From Tubiluchus corallicola (taxonomy: Eukaryota; Priapulida; Priapulimorpha; Priapulimorphida; Tubiluchidae), in contig JAQGDQ010000318.1 in NCBI GenBank assembly GCA_030141605.1, forward strand, positions 65,001 to 129,000: a stretch of DNA of 64,000 bases, read 5' to 3'. Shown here one piece after another: positions 1-12,300 of the stretch (the stretch's first letter is position 1; each line of letters begins with the position of its first letter). The notes under the pieces are model-generated. The model was given only the letters and a program-made list of their open reading frames with translations. It did no database searches and was not told the DNA's origin. The translations under genes and the position numbers were made by a program.

Positions 1-237
1 ATGTATCTCGTGGGATACAGGCTATATTTAGCACGCGGGCACAGGTAGAAAACAATTATTATTATGTGTAAACAAGATGGACATACTGAACAAAAGTACC
101 AAGCCAAATAATTCTTATTAAAAAATAATTTGGGACTGAAAGAGTTAATCAGTAATAGACAATCCAGTTTGTATGCAGGTGGTGATGAATTAACTCTTTT
201 GTTTGTCTATAATTTTTCTTTATTTGTTCTTATTCAG
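1..237. other. Calpain intron, nothing recognised
   Basis: AT-rich intron sequence ahead of the first calpain exon in the window. No open frame with splice signals and no repeat seen elsewhere in the window. Confidence 0.6.
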
Positions 238-315
238 TTCGTCTCACTGGCGACTGTTGAGCGAGGAGGAGAAACGGAAAGTGGGTTTGACTTGTGAGAC
301 AGACGGAGAATTTTG
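238..315 (+). CDS. Calpain exon: end of protease core domain
   Basis: The acceptor is TTATTCAG at 230-237 and the donor GTAGGC starts at 316. The exon reads [20 protein letters not shown] then GEF and the first two bases of a Trp codon, which the next exon completes as W-MSYYDFL. This matches the stretch just before the C2-like domain in vertebrate calpains (...EWDGEFWMSFEDFL). The preceding exons with the catalytic His and Asn are outside the window. An antisense open frame across 244-417 is a shadow of this exon. Confidence 0.9.
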
Positions 316-3300
316 GTAGGCTAAATAAACGTCATCGCCGTAGTCATTGTTATCATGATCATAGTTGATGAAGTGCTCGACGGCAGGCACCATAAAGTTC
401 TGTAACTCAATTGCCACCTGGTGACTATTGAAAGAAACAACTTGTTAAAAGCTTAAAAACATTTAAATTACCAAAAACATGTCAAACATTTTGACTGCAT
501 GTCGTACAAAAAGTTGAGAAATCAGATTTCAAGTTTACCCCTGTGCTCACACATGAGCTCTGTAACGTGTGCACTATGTCACAACTGAACACCTCTGAAT
601 TAAAAGATTGAAAAATTGAGAGTCTGGCAGGCATCTTCAGTGTGATGAGTTTATAAGCACCGGGTTCGAGCAGTCAGTGAAAATCCTGGAAAATCTTGGT
701 TATCCTGGAAAATCAGGGGAAAAGATAGTTTAGTAAAAAGTTAGGGATAATGATGAAAAAGGCGAAAGGTCACCGAAATTGGGAACGGATGCAAAAATAA
801 TCACCGTGAACCGATATTTTTTCAAACATATTTTTCAGTGATTCGTGTTCAGATAAAATTTTGCTATGACAGTCTCCCAGTTTCGATTTCTGTTCCAAAA
901 ATAATGATTGAATTAAAAAAGTTTATTTAATGTCATTAGTGTAATTTTGTTAGCTCTACTGCAACTGTGCCAACACATTGTATATCAGCATATGTATGAA
1001 TGTCCATACACAAAAATGTTTGAATATGTATACTGGTAATACAATTCTGGTTACGAAAAATCAATATGTGTCAGGAAAATTTATTGTAAAATTCTGTGGG
1101 AACCCTAAAAGAGCAACGAATTTCATAGATGAAGCCTGAAAATGTATTGTAAAGTTAGCTTAAAGTGTACAGACCTATTTACGTAGAAGCCAAAGATGTA
1201 GTTATAGTGCAGGGAAAATGATAAACTGTGGAGCTATAATTAAGCATTTGAAAATATAATTAAAGGAATTGGATTACTTTGCACATTAAAAGAAGGCTTG
1301 TTAGGGCGTACGGATAAACTCTTTTATTAATCGGTTTTACATTTTCCACTGACACTTTTGCAAAGATGCATGAACATCTATCAGCACAGAGTGCTTGAAT
1401 GCCTTGAATGTGCACGGCGTAATTTGCAGCCGAAATGTTTGATGGGTCCTTCACCATCCTATTTCCATTGTGATAATTAAATACATTTGTTTGTCTCATT
1501 TATATCATGAATATGAAAATAAATGCACGTTTTGAAATTGAAAAAAATTGAAATTTGAAAAATTTAACCGATGTTCACAGCGAGCAGCTTAAATTTGTCG
1601 TTTGCTTTTTCCTAATCGTTTCAGGATGAGCTACTATGATTTTCTGGATAATTTCCAAGTGCTGGAGGTGACAAATCTGGGACCCGACGTCTGGTATGAC
1701 ACCCCGTGTCACGCGAAATGGGAAATGAATCTTATAGAGAGCAGCTGGGAAGTTGGTTATAATGCTGGAGGTTGTTACGACAACAGTGGTACGGATGCTG
1801 ACAGTAATAGCTGTATTACCGTATATACTCGCATATAAGCCGACCCCCTAAAACTGCTTTAAAATGGCCAGTTTTTGCAAAAACCCGTATATAAGCCGAC
1901 CACCAACTTGTCTAATTTCACTCCATACCCAATCAACAAAATTGATCCCTTTTTGTCACATTTTGTTAATTGGGTATTTTTGGTTCATAGAAATTTTTTA
2001 CTACAAAGATGTAAAATGCTTACTTTTATGTTACATACTCTGACCCTCGTCTCCCCATGCGCTGCCTACCAATTGGCTGATGACGTCGGCTTCACCACTA
2101 GCTGTAGCTTGGTTATGGCTCGCAACTGGTGACACACAGTGGTGTATTGCTAAATCACGAATTTGAAAGAAATTGACATTATTTAAAACCGTTTTTTGAA
2201 AAAATGAAAACAAGTAGATTTAATATTAAACCCGTATACATTTTTAATATTTTTTATCTAATGAATACAAAAAGCAGACATTTATTGAAATGTGAATTTT
2301 TTCTAAAAAAAAAAGTGGGTGGGCGGCGATCCCCCACGATCCCCCTCCAATACACCACTGGTGACACACAACCAAATAAAGAGTCAGATAGCGATGAAAA
2401 TGTGTGGCTGGAAAATTGGCATTAGTGTCTGTCCTTGTGTTCATTTTGTTTCATGCGCATAAAAGGTGACCCCCTGATTTCAGTATTGTATTTTATAGTT
2501 CTAAATTCGGCTTATATGCGAGCATATACTGTAATTACATAGTTAGTTAAGGAAAACAGTTAGAACAGCTGGGAAGTCAGTTACAGTGCTGGAGGTTCTT
2601 ACGACAACAGTGGTACGGATGCTGACAGTAATAGCTGTATTAATTACATAGTTAGTTAAAGGAAAACAGGTACCCGAACGAGTTTTGGAAGCTGTGGAAA
2701 AAATGGAAGGTATGTCTGTGTGGTTTAGGAGATTTTTTTGACAAAGTATTGCAACAAAAATTGAAAAAGAAGTCTTGAGCTTGAATTTTTTTGTAATAAC
2801 GATGTCATTACCAATAATGAATTTAAAAACTACAGTGATTTTTCATATTCTATTCCACTTTCAGCTAGGAACTATACATTTTAATGCCTATAATAATGCC
2901 AAAGAATTTATAATAATTAAATAATAGGTTAAAAACTTAATTAACAAGCAATTAGCCCAATTATTGACGCCATCACAACTGAACATAATTTTCAAAAGCA
3001 AAAATTGAGGTATAGCGCTGTTGTACAACAGCCAATGCGATGTACAAAAAGTTGAAAAATTTTGAGTGTAAAATCAAATTTCAAGTTTACCGCTGTGCTC
3101 ACACATGAGCTCTGGAACTTGTGCACTACGTCACAACTGAACACCTCTGAATTGAAAGATGCGGGCCTGTTTCTGTGAAATGCAGGCGCTAGTGGCACGA
3201 ACATGAAATCGCGTTTCTGTGGTAATGATTATTTCTCTGTAAATCGTTCCTGAAAAATAGTATGTCCTCTTTTGTGATTATTTGCTCCACGTTTGTTCTA

Positions 3301-6300
3301 TTTCTGTTCCTAGACACGTTCCACACGAATCCGCAATTTAGAGTCGTTCTGAACGATCCGGACGAAGATGATGAGGATGAGAAGTGCACCTGCATCATCG
3401 CCGTTATGCAGAAGGGCATGCGAGCGAAACGTCGCGAAGGAAGGGAGTTGCTCCACATCGGATTTGACGTCTACGAGGTGAGCGTGGCAGTCGACCTCTC
3501 CGTGGACTCTTTTGCAATTTACCTTCCTTTTTTTCCGTTACAAGATAGGTAAAAGGCACAGGAATGAGAATTTTCCGCGGATACGCGGAATTCCCAGGTT
3601 TTGCAAGACCAGTAGTGCCATTTCTGTATATCGCATGAATTCGTTGAGAACATTTTTACGGACACAGTACATTATTTCACAAGCTGACCGCTAGTTGGCA
3701 GGGCCGTCACTTTGTTTACATCACGTACATCAGTGTAACCACGTGTATGTCTTTATGTAGAAAAATATAGAGTCAATTGTGTGGAGTTGTTTGAGTCAAT
3801 TGCAGACAGTTTTTATATACTTTTGCATAGGAGCGGCCAGTACTTAGGCGTTTTTGAGACAATTAGGTATCATGTATCCTTGATAGTTGGGTATTTTAAA
3901 TTATGCACGAAACAAGGTAATTGATATTTTAAGTCCACTTAGAGGCTCTCTATGGTCACAAAATTGTAATTTGTTGCTGGCTCCCCTTGGAACTCCATTG
4001 GGGGCCTAGGTGGCCCCAAAACCCCCGGCCTGTTTCAGAGTTTTTTACAATTTGTCATTCTCATCCCTGAAGACAGCTGCCTGGTGGGAAATTATTATCA
4101 CTCTCTAATGATTTTATTCAACAAGTAGGAACGTTAGATGACACAAATTTGCAGATGCAAATATTTGGTTATCACAAATGATAACAAGTGTTTGACGCTG
4201 TCAAATCATGCAATATATATGATGAAAATGCTTCCCACTCCCTAAGCTAACAAATCAAATCAAATCATTTATTGTTTTTCCCTCATACAACATCGTTTAA
4301 AGCTTAGTAGCATAATTATAATAGCCAATCAAATGGGAAGGGGTGGCGAAGAACATGCGTTATCGTATCAGCCACCCCAACTTAGTTTTGTTATAAATAT
4401 TTCGCACGCAGTGCAGACGATAACTAATCAAAAATAATGAAATATTGAATTATGCACCTGTTTACATCTATATAACATAAAAGAAAAATGCCAAAAATGA
4501 AATTTCACATTCTAAATGAGCAAAAAAAAAGAAATAATAAAGAAATGAATTGTACATTGTACTAATTCACTATTATTTGAATTTGGATCATAAAATGTGT
4601 ACAAATTCAAATGCATTGTTGCAAACTACATACAAACCATTATTAGCTTATAACATTGTGGTTGTGACTGGCAGCGATGCAGTAAAGTAGCATAAAACCA
4701 AGGGCACGGGACAGAAAACATACATTCATCATGTAAACAACACTAACAAGAATATGTCGTTATGCTTTTCACAGTAAAAAGACACACTACATTTCTATAA
4801 AGGAAAGAAGCATGAATTTATTCCATTCACACTGTTGCTTTGGCACTCTATGCACCAAATCGCAATTTCGACATTAAAAGACAATTTAGACATCATTCGT
4901 TACTAACTGCCAAGAAAGGTAGTGTACATAAAAATAAAAGTACCTGTGGTACAGGTAAAAGGTCTTATTTATTGTTTTTGACTTTAGTTGACAGGAAAGT
5001 ACAAACGTCGTCAGAAACCAGCTAGTAAATGGTTCCTTGAAAACAACTTGCCGGTCGCCACATTCGAACACGATGCTCAGCGGGAAGTTACGAAGAGGCT
5101 GCGATTGTATCCGGGAACCTACGTTGTTATTCCATCGACCGTTGATCCAGACCAACCAGCCGATTTCATCATACGCATTTTCACCGAGAAAGCTCATGTC
5201 ACCGAGTTCGTAACCGAGCTGTTTTTTGTTTCTTATCGTCTGTTTTTGCCAATACACGGGGGGGGGTCATATACAGTAAATTACTAAATTACGCATAACG
5301 CGAACACTTCGGGACGGGAAAATTTGCTCGAGTTAGTTCAATGGTCGTTAGTTCAAACCCAAGTTCACTCCTGATTTTTTCTTATTTCCTTTCTGTCTGA
5401 CACAGGTTTTTGTTTCAAAATTGTTGTCTTTGCAAGACCAATACATGGGGGGGGGTCATATACAGCAAACACTTTGGGACGGGAAAATTTGTTCGAGTTG
5501 TGCGAAAGTTCGAATTATACCAGGTTTTTCTAAGAAAACAAGATTGAGTCACTCATCAATGTCGGGCAGTATGCTAATACTACAGCCTGTGTGAAATTGA
5601 CAAACTTATCAAATATCAAACGGCAATTTATCTTAATAATCCAACAAAAAGACTGGTGTACATTTATTGTCGTCTGAGTAGTAGCGTAGATAATTTTGCA
5701 TAGGAGCGGCCAGTACTTAGGCGTTTTTGAGACAATTAGGTATCATGTATCCTTGATAGTTGGGTATTTTAAATTATGCATGAAACAAGGTAGCTGATAT
5801 TTTAAGTCCACTTAGAGGCTCTCTATGGTCACAAAATTGCAATTTGTTGCTGGCTCCAAGGGGGCCACAAGTAACCCCCGGCCTGTTTCAGAGTTTTTTG
5901 CGATTTGTCATTCTCATCCCTGCGCTAGAGGTGTATCAATTGTGAATCATAGTCCAAACTGCATCAAAACACACCATATGATCAATCATGATCCTGTAAA
6001 TGTATGAAATTTATATGTACGAAACCTGTTAGCTCAATGTTAGCTTGCTCACTTCCTCACCGGGAGGTCACGGGTTCAAGTCTCGACCAAGTCATACCGA
6101 AGACTTGAAAAATTTTAACGCTGGTTCTTCAACCAGGTACACGGGTTTATTGAAGAAAAGTGCGGGTAGTAATCATCGGGGCCACCTAAGTATTGAATTA
6201 CTTAAAGGACAAAAAATGGGGTACCTGAAGTAGGTTTCAGAAAAATCGCCTTAAAAAATTATATTACTTTACAACAATTTTATGCGTATATCGTACTCGC

Positions 6301-9300
6301 ACTGAAAGGAAATTTAGTTTGTTTTCATTTTAAATCTCCCGCAATACTGTTCCGAAGTCGCCATTACGTGACGTCATGTACCAAACGTAAATGAAGGGAA
6401 GAGAAAGCAATGTTTAATTATGTCTCAAAAGACTCCTAGCAAATCTATATTATTTAGATTTTCGCTTACCTACTAGAAAGACTTGTGTAACTAGAAAAGA
6501 AAATTATTAATTATTTATAGTGTTTTCACCAATTGGTAAAATGTCGTTGACTCACCCTCCAGGGTGCACCACTCACTAACCAAAAACGTATTTTTAATCT
6601 TATTGACAAGATACAGTAATTTCAAAACGAATTTTTTGAGCTTTATGTTTATGAAGGGTTTTCTTGCAGTTTAAATGAAAATATTATATGAAAGCAATGC
6701 TGAATTAGAGAAAATTTGAAAGAGTTGCACCATTTTGCAACTTTTGGAGTAATTTCTCGAAACTGCTGCCTTTGTAATTGTTGCTGCACGTCGCTGGACT
6801 GACGATGGAGCGATCTGTCTGTAGTTTAAACAAGTACGGTTTATCTTTACAGGCACATGGATGAGGAGAGCGGTGTGGATCCGACAGCCAAGGTGAGTCA
6901 TGTTTGATTGTATTTCCTTGGTGGAGTTCACAGGTATCTATGTGTTAGCTGATTGGTGAACTTTATCTTATGCAAAAAATTTGAAGTCACTCAGTAATTT
7001 GTAAGTAACTTATGAGGTTTTATGAAAAGTTTCATGCTGTAATGTGAATCTAAGAAAAATATGGTGATTTTAGTAATAAATCTTTTTTTACTTTTTTGAA
7101 ATTAGCTCTAATTGGGTTAAATTTTAGTTGCAGGATCGTTTTGTAAATATAAAATTTAATAATTAATGAATTAATTGAATCACAGAATAATTATAAACAT
7201 TTGGTCTAGCTTTATTAGATAAAAACTGCAGCTAAATAAAGACACAGCGTAGTATCAGTATAAATAGTATCCAAAATTGTCAAAATAGTTACCTTTTTAA
7301 AGATGGCATTGTAAGGAATGGTTACCATGGTTACTGTATTTCAGCCTCCTCCACCAACACCCGAGGATGCAGTGCAGGCCGAGAAGCTGGGCAATGTTTT
7401 TGGACGAATTGCAGGTGACAGAATGGAAGTTGACTACCTGGGCGTGAAGGAAATTCTAAATAGGGTGCTAACGAAAGGTGTGTATTTGTCGCTTATGTAT
7501 CGGAACACCCAGAACGACGGAGTGGAATTATTCTTGCGTTGCGTGACGAATGAGTTAGCATGGCTAGCGATAACGTGGCACTCGATACTAGGCCTGTATC
7601 GATGCGTTGTGATATCTTTCATCTTCCAAAATGCATCTGTATCGTGAGTCAATGATATTTAACAAATTGGCCCGTATGACTATAGTAACGATGTGAAGTG
7701 GTTGAACCTTTAGCTGCAGGAATGAGAATTTTCCGCGGATACGCGGAGTTCCGAGTTTTTGGAAGACCAGTAGTGACATTTTTGTAAATTGCGTAAATTC
7801 GTTGAGAAAATTTTTACGGACCCAGTACATTATTTCACAAGCTGACCGCTAGTTGGCAGGCTGTCACTTTGTTTACATCACGTACATCAATGTAACCACG
7901 TATATATCTCTATGCATAAAAATATCGAATCAATTGTGCGGAGTTATTTGAATCAATTGCAGACAGTTTTTATATACTTTTGCATAGGAGTGGCCAGTAC
8001 TTAGGCGTTTTTGAGACAATTAGGTATCATGTATCCTTGATAGTTGGGTATTTTAAATTATGCATGAAACAAGGTAATTGATATTTTAAGTCCACTTAAG
8101 AGGCTCTCTATGGTAACAAAATTGCAATTTGTTGCTGGTTCCAAGGGGGTTTAGCCCCCCTTGAACCCCATGGGCACATGCGGTCCCCCAACCCCCGGAC
8201 TGTTCCAGAGTTTATTGCAATTTGTCATTCTCATCCCTGGTAATAGTACAACATGTGATTATGTTCTTCGTGATGTTGAGATGATGCAGGGTGATGGTTA
8301 GGGCTTGCCGTCAACAAAAGGTTGCAAACTACTGGTGTTTCGAACGTCTCCGTACTCGTACAAATTGGTTTTCGACCAGAAAATTCGAGCTGAAATTGTC
8401 TCCGTTCTCGACCAGAATTTCGGTACTCGACCAACCGCCAAGCACGTGATGAACACGTGCGCGGCGAGCCGAGTAGAGCCGGGCGTAACCGACCGCGCCC
8501 GAGAGTAGTAACGCACGTGTTTCCGATCTTGCTTATGTATGCCATCACACTGCTACCAACCAACACTTAACGTTTTTCTCATGCAGAAATAATGATGTTT
8601 TTAAGTAATTCTATTGTGTTTTTCTTTTCAGTAATATCATATCTACTGTTTGAATAAACATTTTTGCATTATTATATTTCGTTTTAGTAATACTTTACAG
8701 TTCATTTGGTGCTTGAGAATGGACTATTTGCTTTTACATTATTTTTAATGGGAATAAATGATTCGGTTCTCAACCAAATCGGTTTTCAAATGCTTTTGAG
8801 GTATGACTGCAAATCATTAATTCAAAAAATATATATATTTGTACTTCAGTATTTTAGACATTACTTCTAGTAGTTTCATTTCATTGTCTCGCCATTGTTA
8901 CCAAATGTACGTTCTTTTGTTTACAGAGATTCGGAATTTTGATGGTTTCAGCTCAGACTGCTGTAGGAACATGATTGCTATGGTGGACGTATCCTCTTTT
9001 TTACCTTAACGTGTAGTTCCTCTGAATTTTTGAAGGGCAACATTTAAAGGGTAACAAAACGACATTCTAAAGGATGTCCCAAAAAAGTTTCCACACAAAG
9101 CTTATATCACTTAGTAATAGCATAACTATTATCTACTTGAAACACCTACGTAACTTGAAAGGAAAATGTTTAGCAATTTAAAATGTTTGTGCCAGCTCGT
9201 AAAATGTCACCGATACATCTTCCCAGTGTGCACCACTGGCTCACCAGCTAGTAAAACGTCACCAATCCATCTTCGTTATTTGAGTCAATTGCAGACAGTT

Positions 9301-12300
9301 TTTATATACTTTTACATAGCAGCGGCTAGTACTTAGTACTCTATGGTCACAAAAAAATTGCAATTTGTTGCTGGCTCCAATGGGGGCCTAGGTGGCTCCA
9401 AAACCCCGACCTCTTTCAGAGTTTTTTGCAATTTGTCATTCTCATCCCTGTGCTATCCATTGCTCCCCTGTTAGCTGTGCCACTGTCTATAGAACCAACA
9501 CGTGTCTACCAACAGCTGTCTATCAACAGTCTCCCATATCAAGGAAATTGACTATTATGTTACCTTAACATATTGCCCAGGTACATGGCAGAGGTAAATT
9601 GGGATTGAAGGAGTTTTGGAAACTATGGGATAACCTTCGTTGGTGGAAGGTATGTGTTTGTGGTCATGAAGAGTTCGTCAAAGTGTTGCAGGAATAATTG
9701 AAAATGAAGACTTAACCTCGAGGCTTAATTTTGCGCATAAGTACACTTATAATCAATAATACGCGAACATACTACATAGTCCTCGTTTATAACGCAAAGA
9801 AGGCAGCAGCTTTTACTGAATTAAAGTTTTACGGTTATAGACAGAGTATAATGGATAATGTCAGAACAAGTTTTGCAAAAAACGGCCGAAAAATGGCCAT
9901 TTTTGGAGGTTTTTCGCCCCCCGTTCCTCGCGGTGGGCCCGATTAAAAAAATAAACCCCCAATGGTACGACACTAGATTGAGACCTTTCGTTTGATGTAT
10001 AGATCGCCTCAAATGGTGCCGTCGTCGAAGCTGTAGCCTCGAATCTTATATATATATATATATATATATATAAGCCCATACCAGTAGAATTAATATATCC
10101 GACTATTAATGATGAATTTAACGAAAACTGTATGATTTTTAATATGCAGTTTTGAAGCACGATAAAAAGTAACGTTTAATATCTATAATTAGCATGAGCA
10201 TTCCAAACCAGAAATCGAATTTGAATTGAATCGAATTTATGACTTTCGAATCGAACTTCAGCATTTCGAATTCGAATTGAGATCGGAAGATTTTCGAACA
10301 ATTTTTCGAACCACCAGTAAAAGTTAGTCTTACAAAGATCGTGCATATTACTCGATTTTGTTCTGCAATAAAACCACTAATAGTGTGTTTAAAAATTGCG
10401 CACAGAAGTCACGCATAAATTATGCTAATTGCATGATGTTTGAAACGTTTTAATGATAAAGAATGTATGTGATTGAAGTGCTGAATTATTTGAATCTATA
10501 GTTTTGGGTTTTAATTGCGTTTGAATTAAAAAAACTGTTTGAATCGAATTAGAATGTTCGATGCACACCCCCACCTATAATAATGCCAAATCACTTCTGA
10601 ACATCGCAACTGATCATAATTTTCTACAGCCGACACATACCATGTTGTTGCATTATTTATGAAAGTGATCATTGACGAGCAGTGCGACTGTACAATGTTT
10701 AGCGTGATATACAAAATATTTTAGTTTAAAAATCTAAGCTTACTGCTGTGTTCATGCATGAGCTCAAATTTGTGCAGTAGATCACAACTCAACACCTCTG
10801 AGCTGAGAGGTACGGCATCTTCTTTTGTGCAATGGGCTTGCGAGATGCAGGCGCTAGTGCCCGTGTAACTAGTGAATGACGAAATGGATGCTACAAGGAA
10901 GAACTAACCAATCGAAGGCAAAATTGCCATTCTCTGGTCGTAACTCTTTCACGTAAATCATTCCTGAAAAAACAGTGTCTTCCCTTTCAGTATTTCACAG
11001 GGTAGTTTACTGTGATCTGTAGTTTAGGATCGAGTCCGGTTTTCGATTACGTGAACTTATCGAAAGGATGGCACGGGAGAAGCACTTATCGATCAATCAT
11101 TCCGTGCAAACGTATCAAATTTGTGAAAGAAATCAGATGGAATCAATTAATGACTGGAAATTGTAAAATAGTCTTTACTGCAAGCCGTAAACAAAGTCTT
11201 GCAATGTATATAATGTTAGAAAAAATGTCAAAGAAATCATTTTAGACATTCCACCTGTTAGACACTTTACCTGGTTTATTTTGGCACTCCACAAAATACC
11301 TAGATTGCGCATGGTAGTCGGTTTCACACTTTGACCGTAACGTACGCGCACTACCACTTCAAATGCTTCTTAACCACTTTTCTAACTTTGGAGATAAATT
11401 GTGAGAAGCTAGAATAAATGAATACTAGTCATGCATTAAATTAGAAGCCAGTATTGTTTAGTTTAATTTGACAAAGACCATATAGTGAAATCGTTAAAGG
11501 AAGGCAGGATAATTTTTCATATACTTCCCCATTTTGAAGTCCGATAAAAAGTAAATATTTTAACACGATTAATACTGCAAAAGCATACTGCAAATTCTGA
11601 TAATTAAATAATAGATTAAAAAGTTAATTAACAGCGGGCGAGCCCAATTACTGATGACATCACAAAGTAACATAAATTTCAAAGTAACATATGTTTGTGA
11701 AAGAGAAAATGGAATTACAGTGCTACTGTAAGATATTCAGTGTGTTGCACTAAAACTAGGGAAGTTGTAAGATAAAAATTCAAATTTCAAATTTACTGCC
11801 GTGCTCGCGCAAGAGCTGTCGAACTTGCTTTGTTTGTGACAAACTAACACATCTGAAGTGAGAGGTACAGCACCTGTTTTTGTGTATTGTGTTTCCGAAA
11901 TTCAGGCGCTAGTGCCCGCCTAACTAGCGAATGACGAAATGCACGTGACAGAGAAGAACTATTGACATGAGTGCGAAATTGTGTTTGTAATCCTTCTTTA
12001 ACGGTAATAATTCTTTCACGTAAGTCATTTTTGACAAATTAGTGTGTTCCTTTCAGTATTTTAAAGAGTTGATTCTTTTGACTTACAGTTTAAGATTGGG
12101 TCCGGTTTTACTTTAAGTACTTTCAACGCTCATGCAAGTTAAGGAGTCATTTTGCTTTATGAAAAACATGTTTATGCTAGCAGCTAAAATTTGATCTGAT
12201 TTTCAACACACATCGCTTCTGTTTTGTAATTACACCATCAATGTAATTTATTTAACTTCTTTTTAGGCAGTTTTTAAGGACTATGATAAAGATCGTTCGG

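Larger units (their letters stand above)
1743..2670 (+). repeat. Tandem duplication of calpain exon end plus intron
   Basis: The last part of exon 1625-1788 and the intron start after it are repeated at 2567-2670: the block from AGCTGGGAAGT through the donor GTACGGATGCTGACAG to TTACATAGTTAGTTAA occurs twice. The first copy is interrupted by a 713-bp transposon at 1819-2531; the second keeps the uninterrupted site at 2641-2642. The duplicated exon end is still open ([16 protein letters not shown]) and keeps the donor, but lacks the first two-thirds of the exon. Confidence 0.85.

Noticed and set aside
244-417. Minus-strand open frame of 57 codons with an acceptor-like CAG, resembling a terminal exon
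   Set aside because: It overlaps the calpain exon 238-315 on the plus strand, which fits the family exactly (TDGEFW then MSYYDFL). The antisense frame resembles nothing.
6024-6100. Functional tRNA gene
   Set aside because: A- and B-box-like motifs exist, but the anticodon arm is malformed and a SINE-like body follows.
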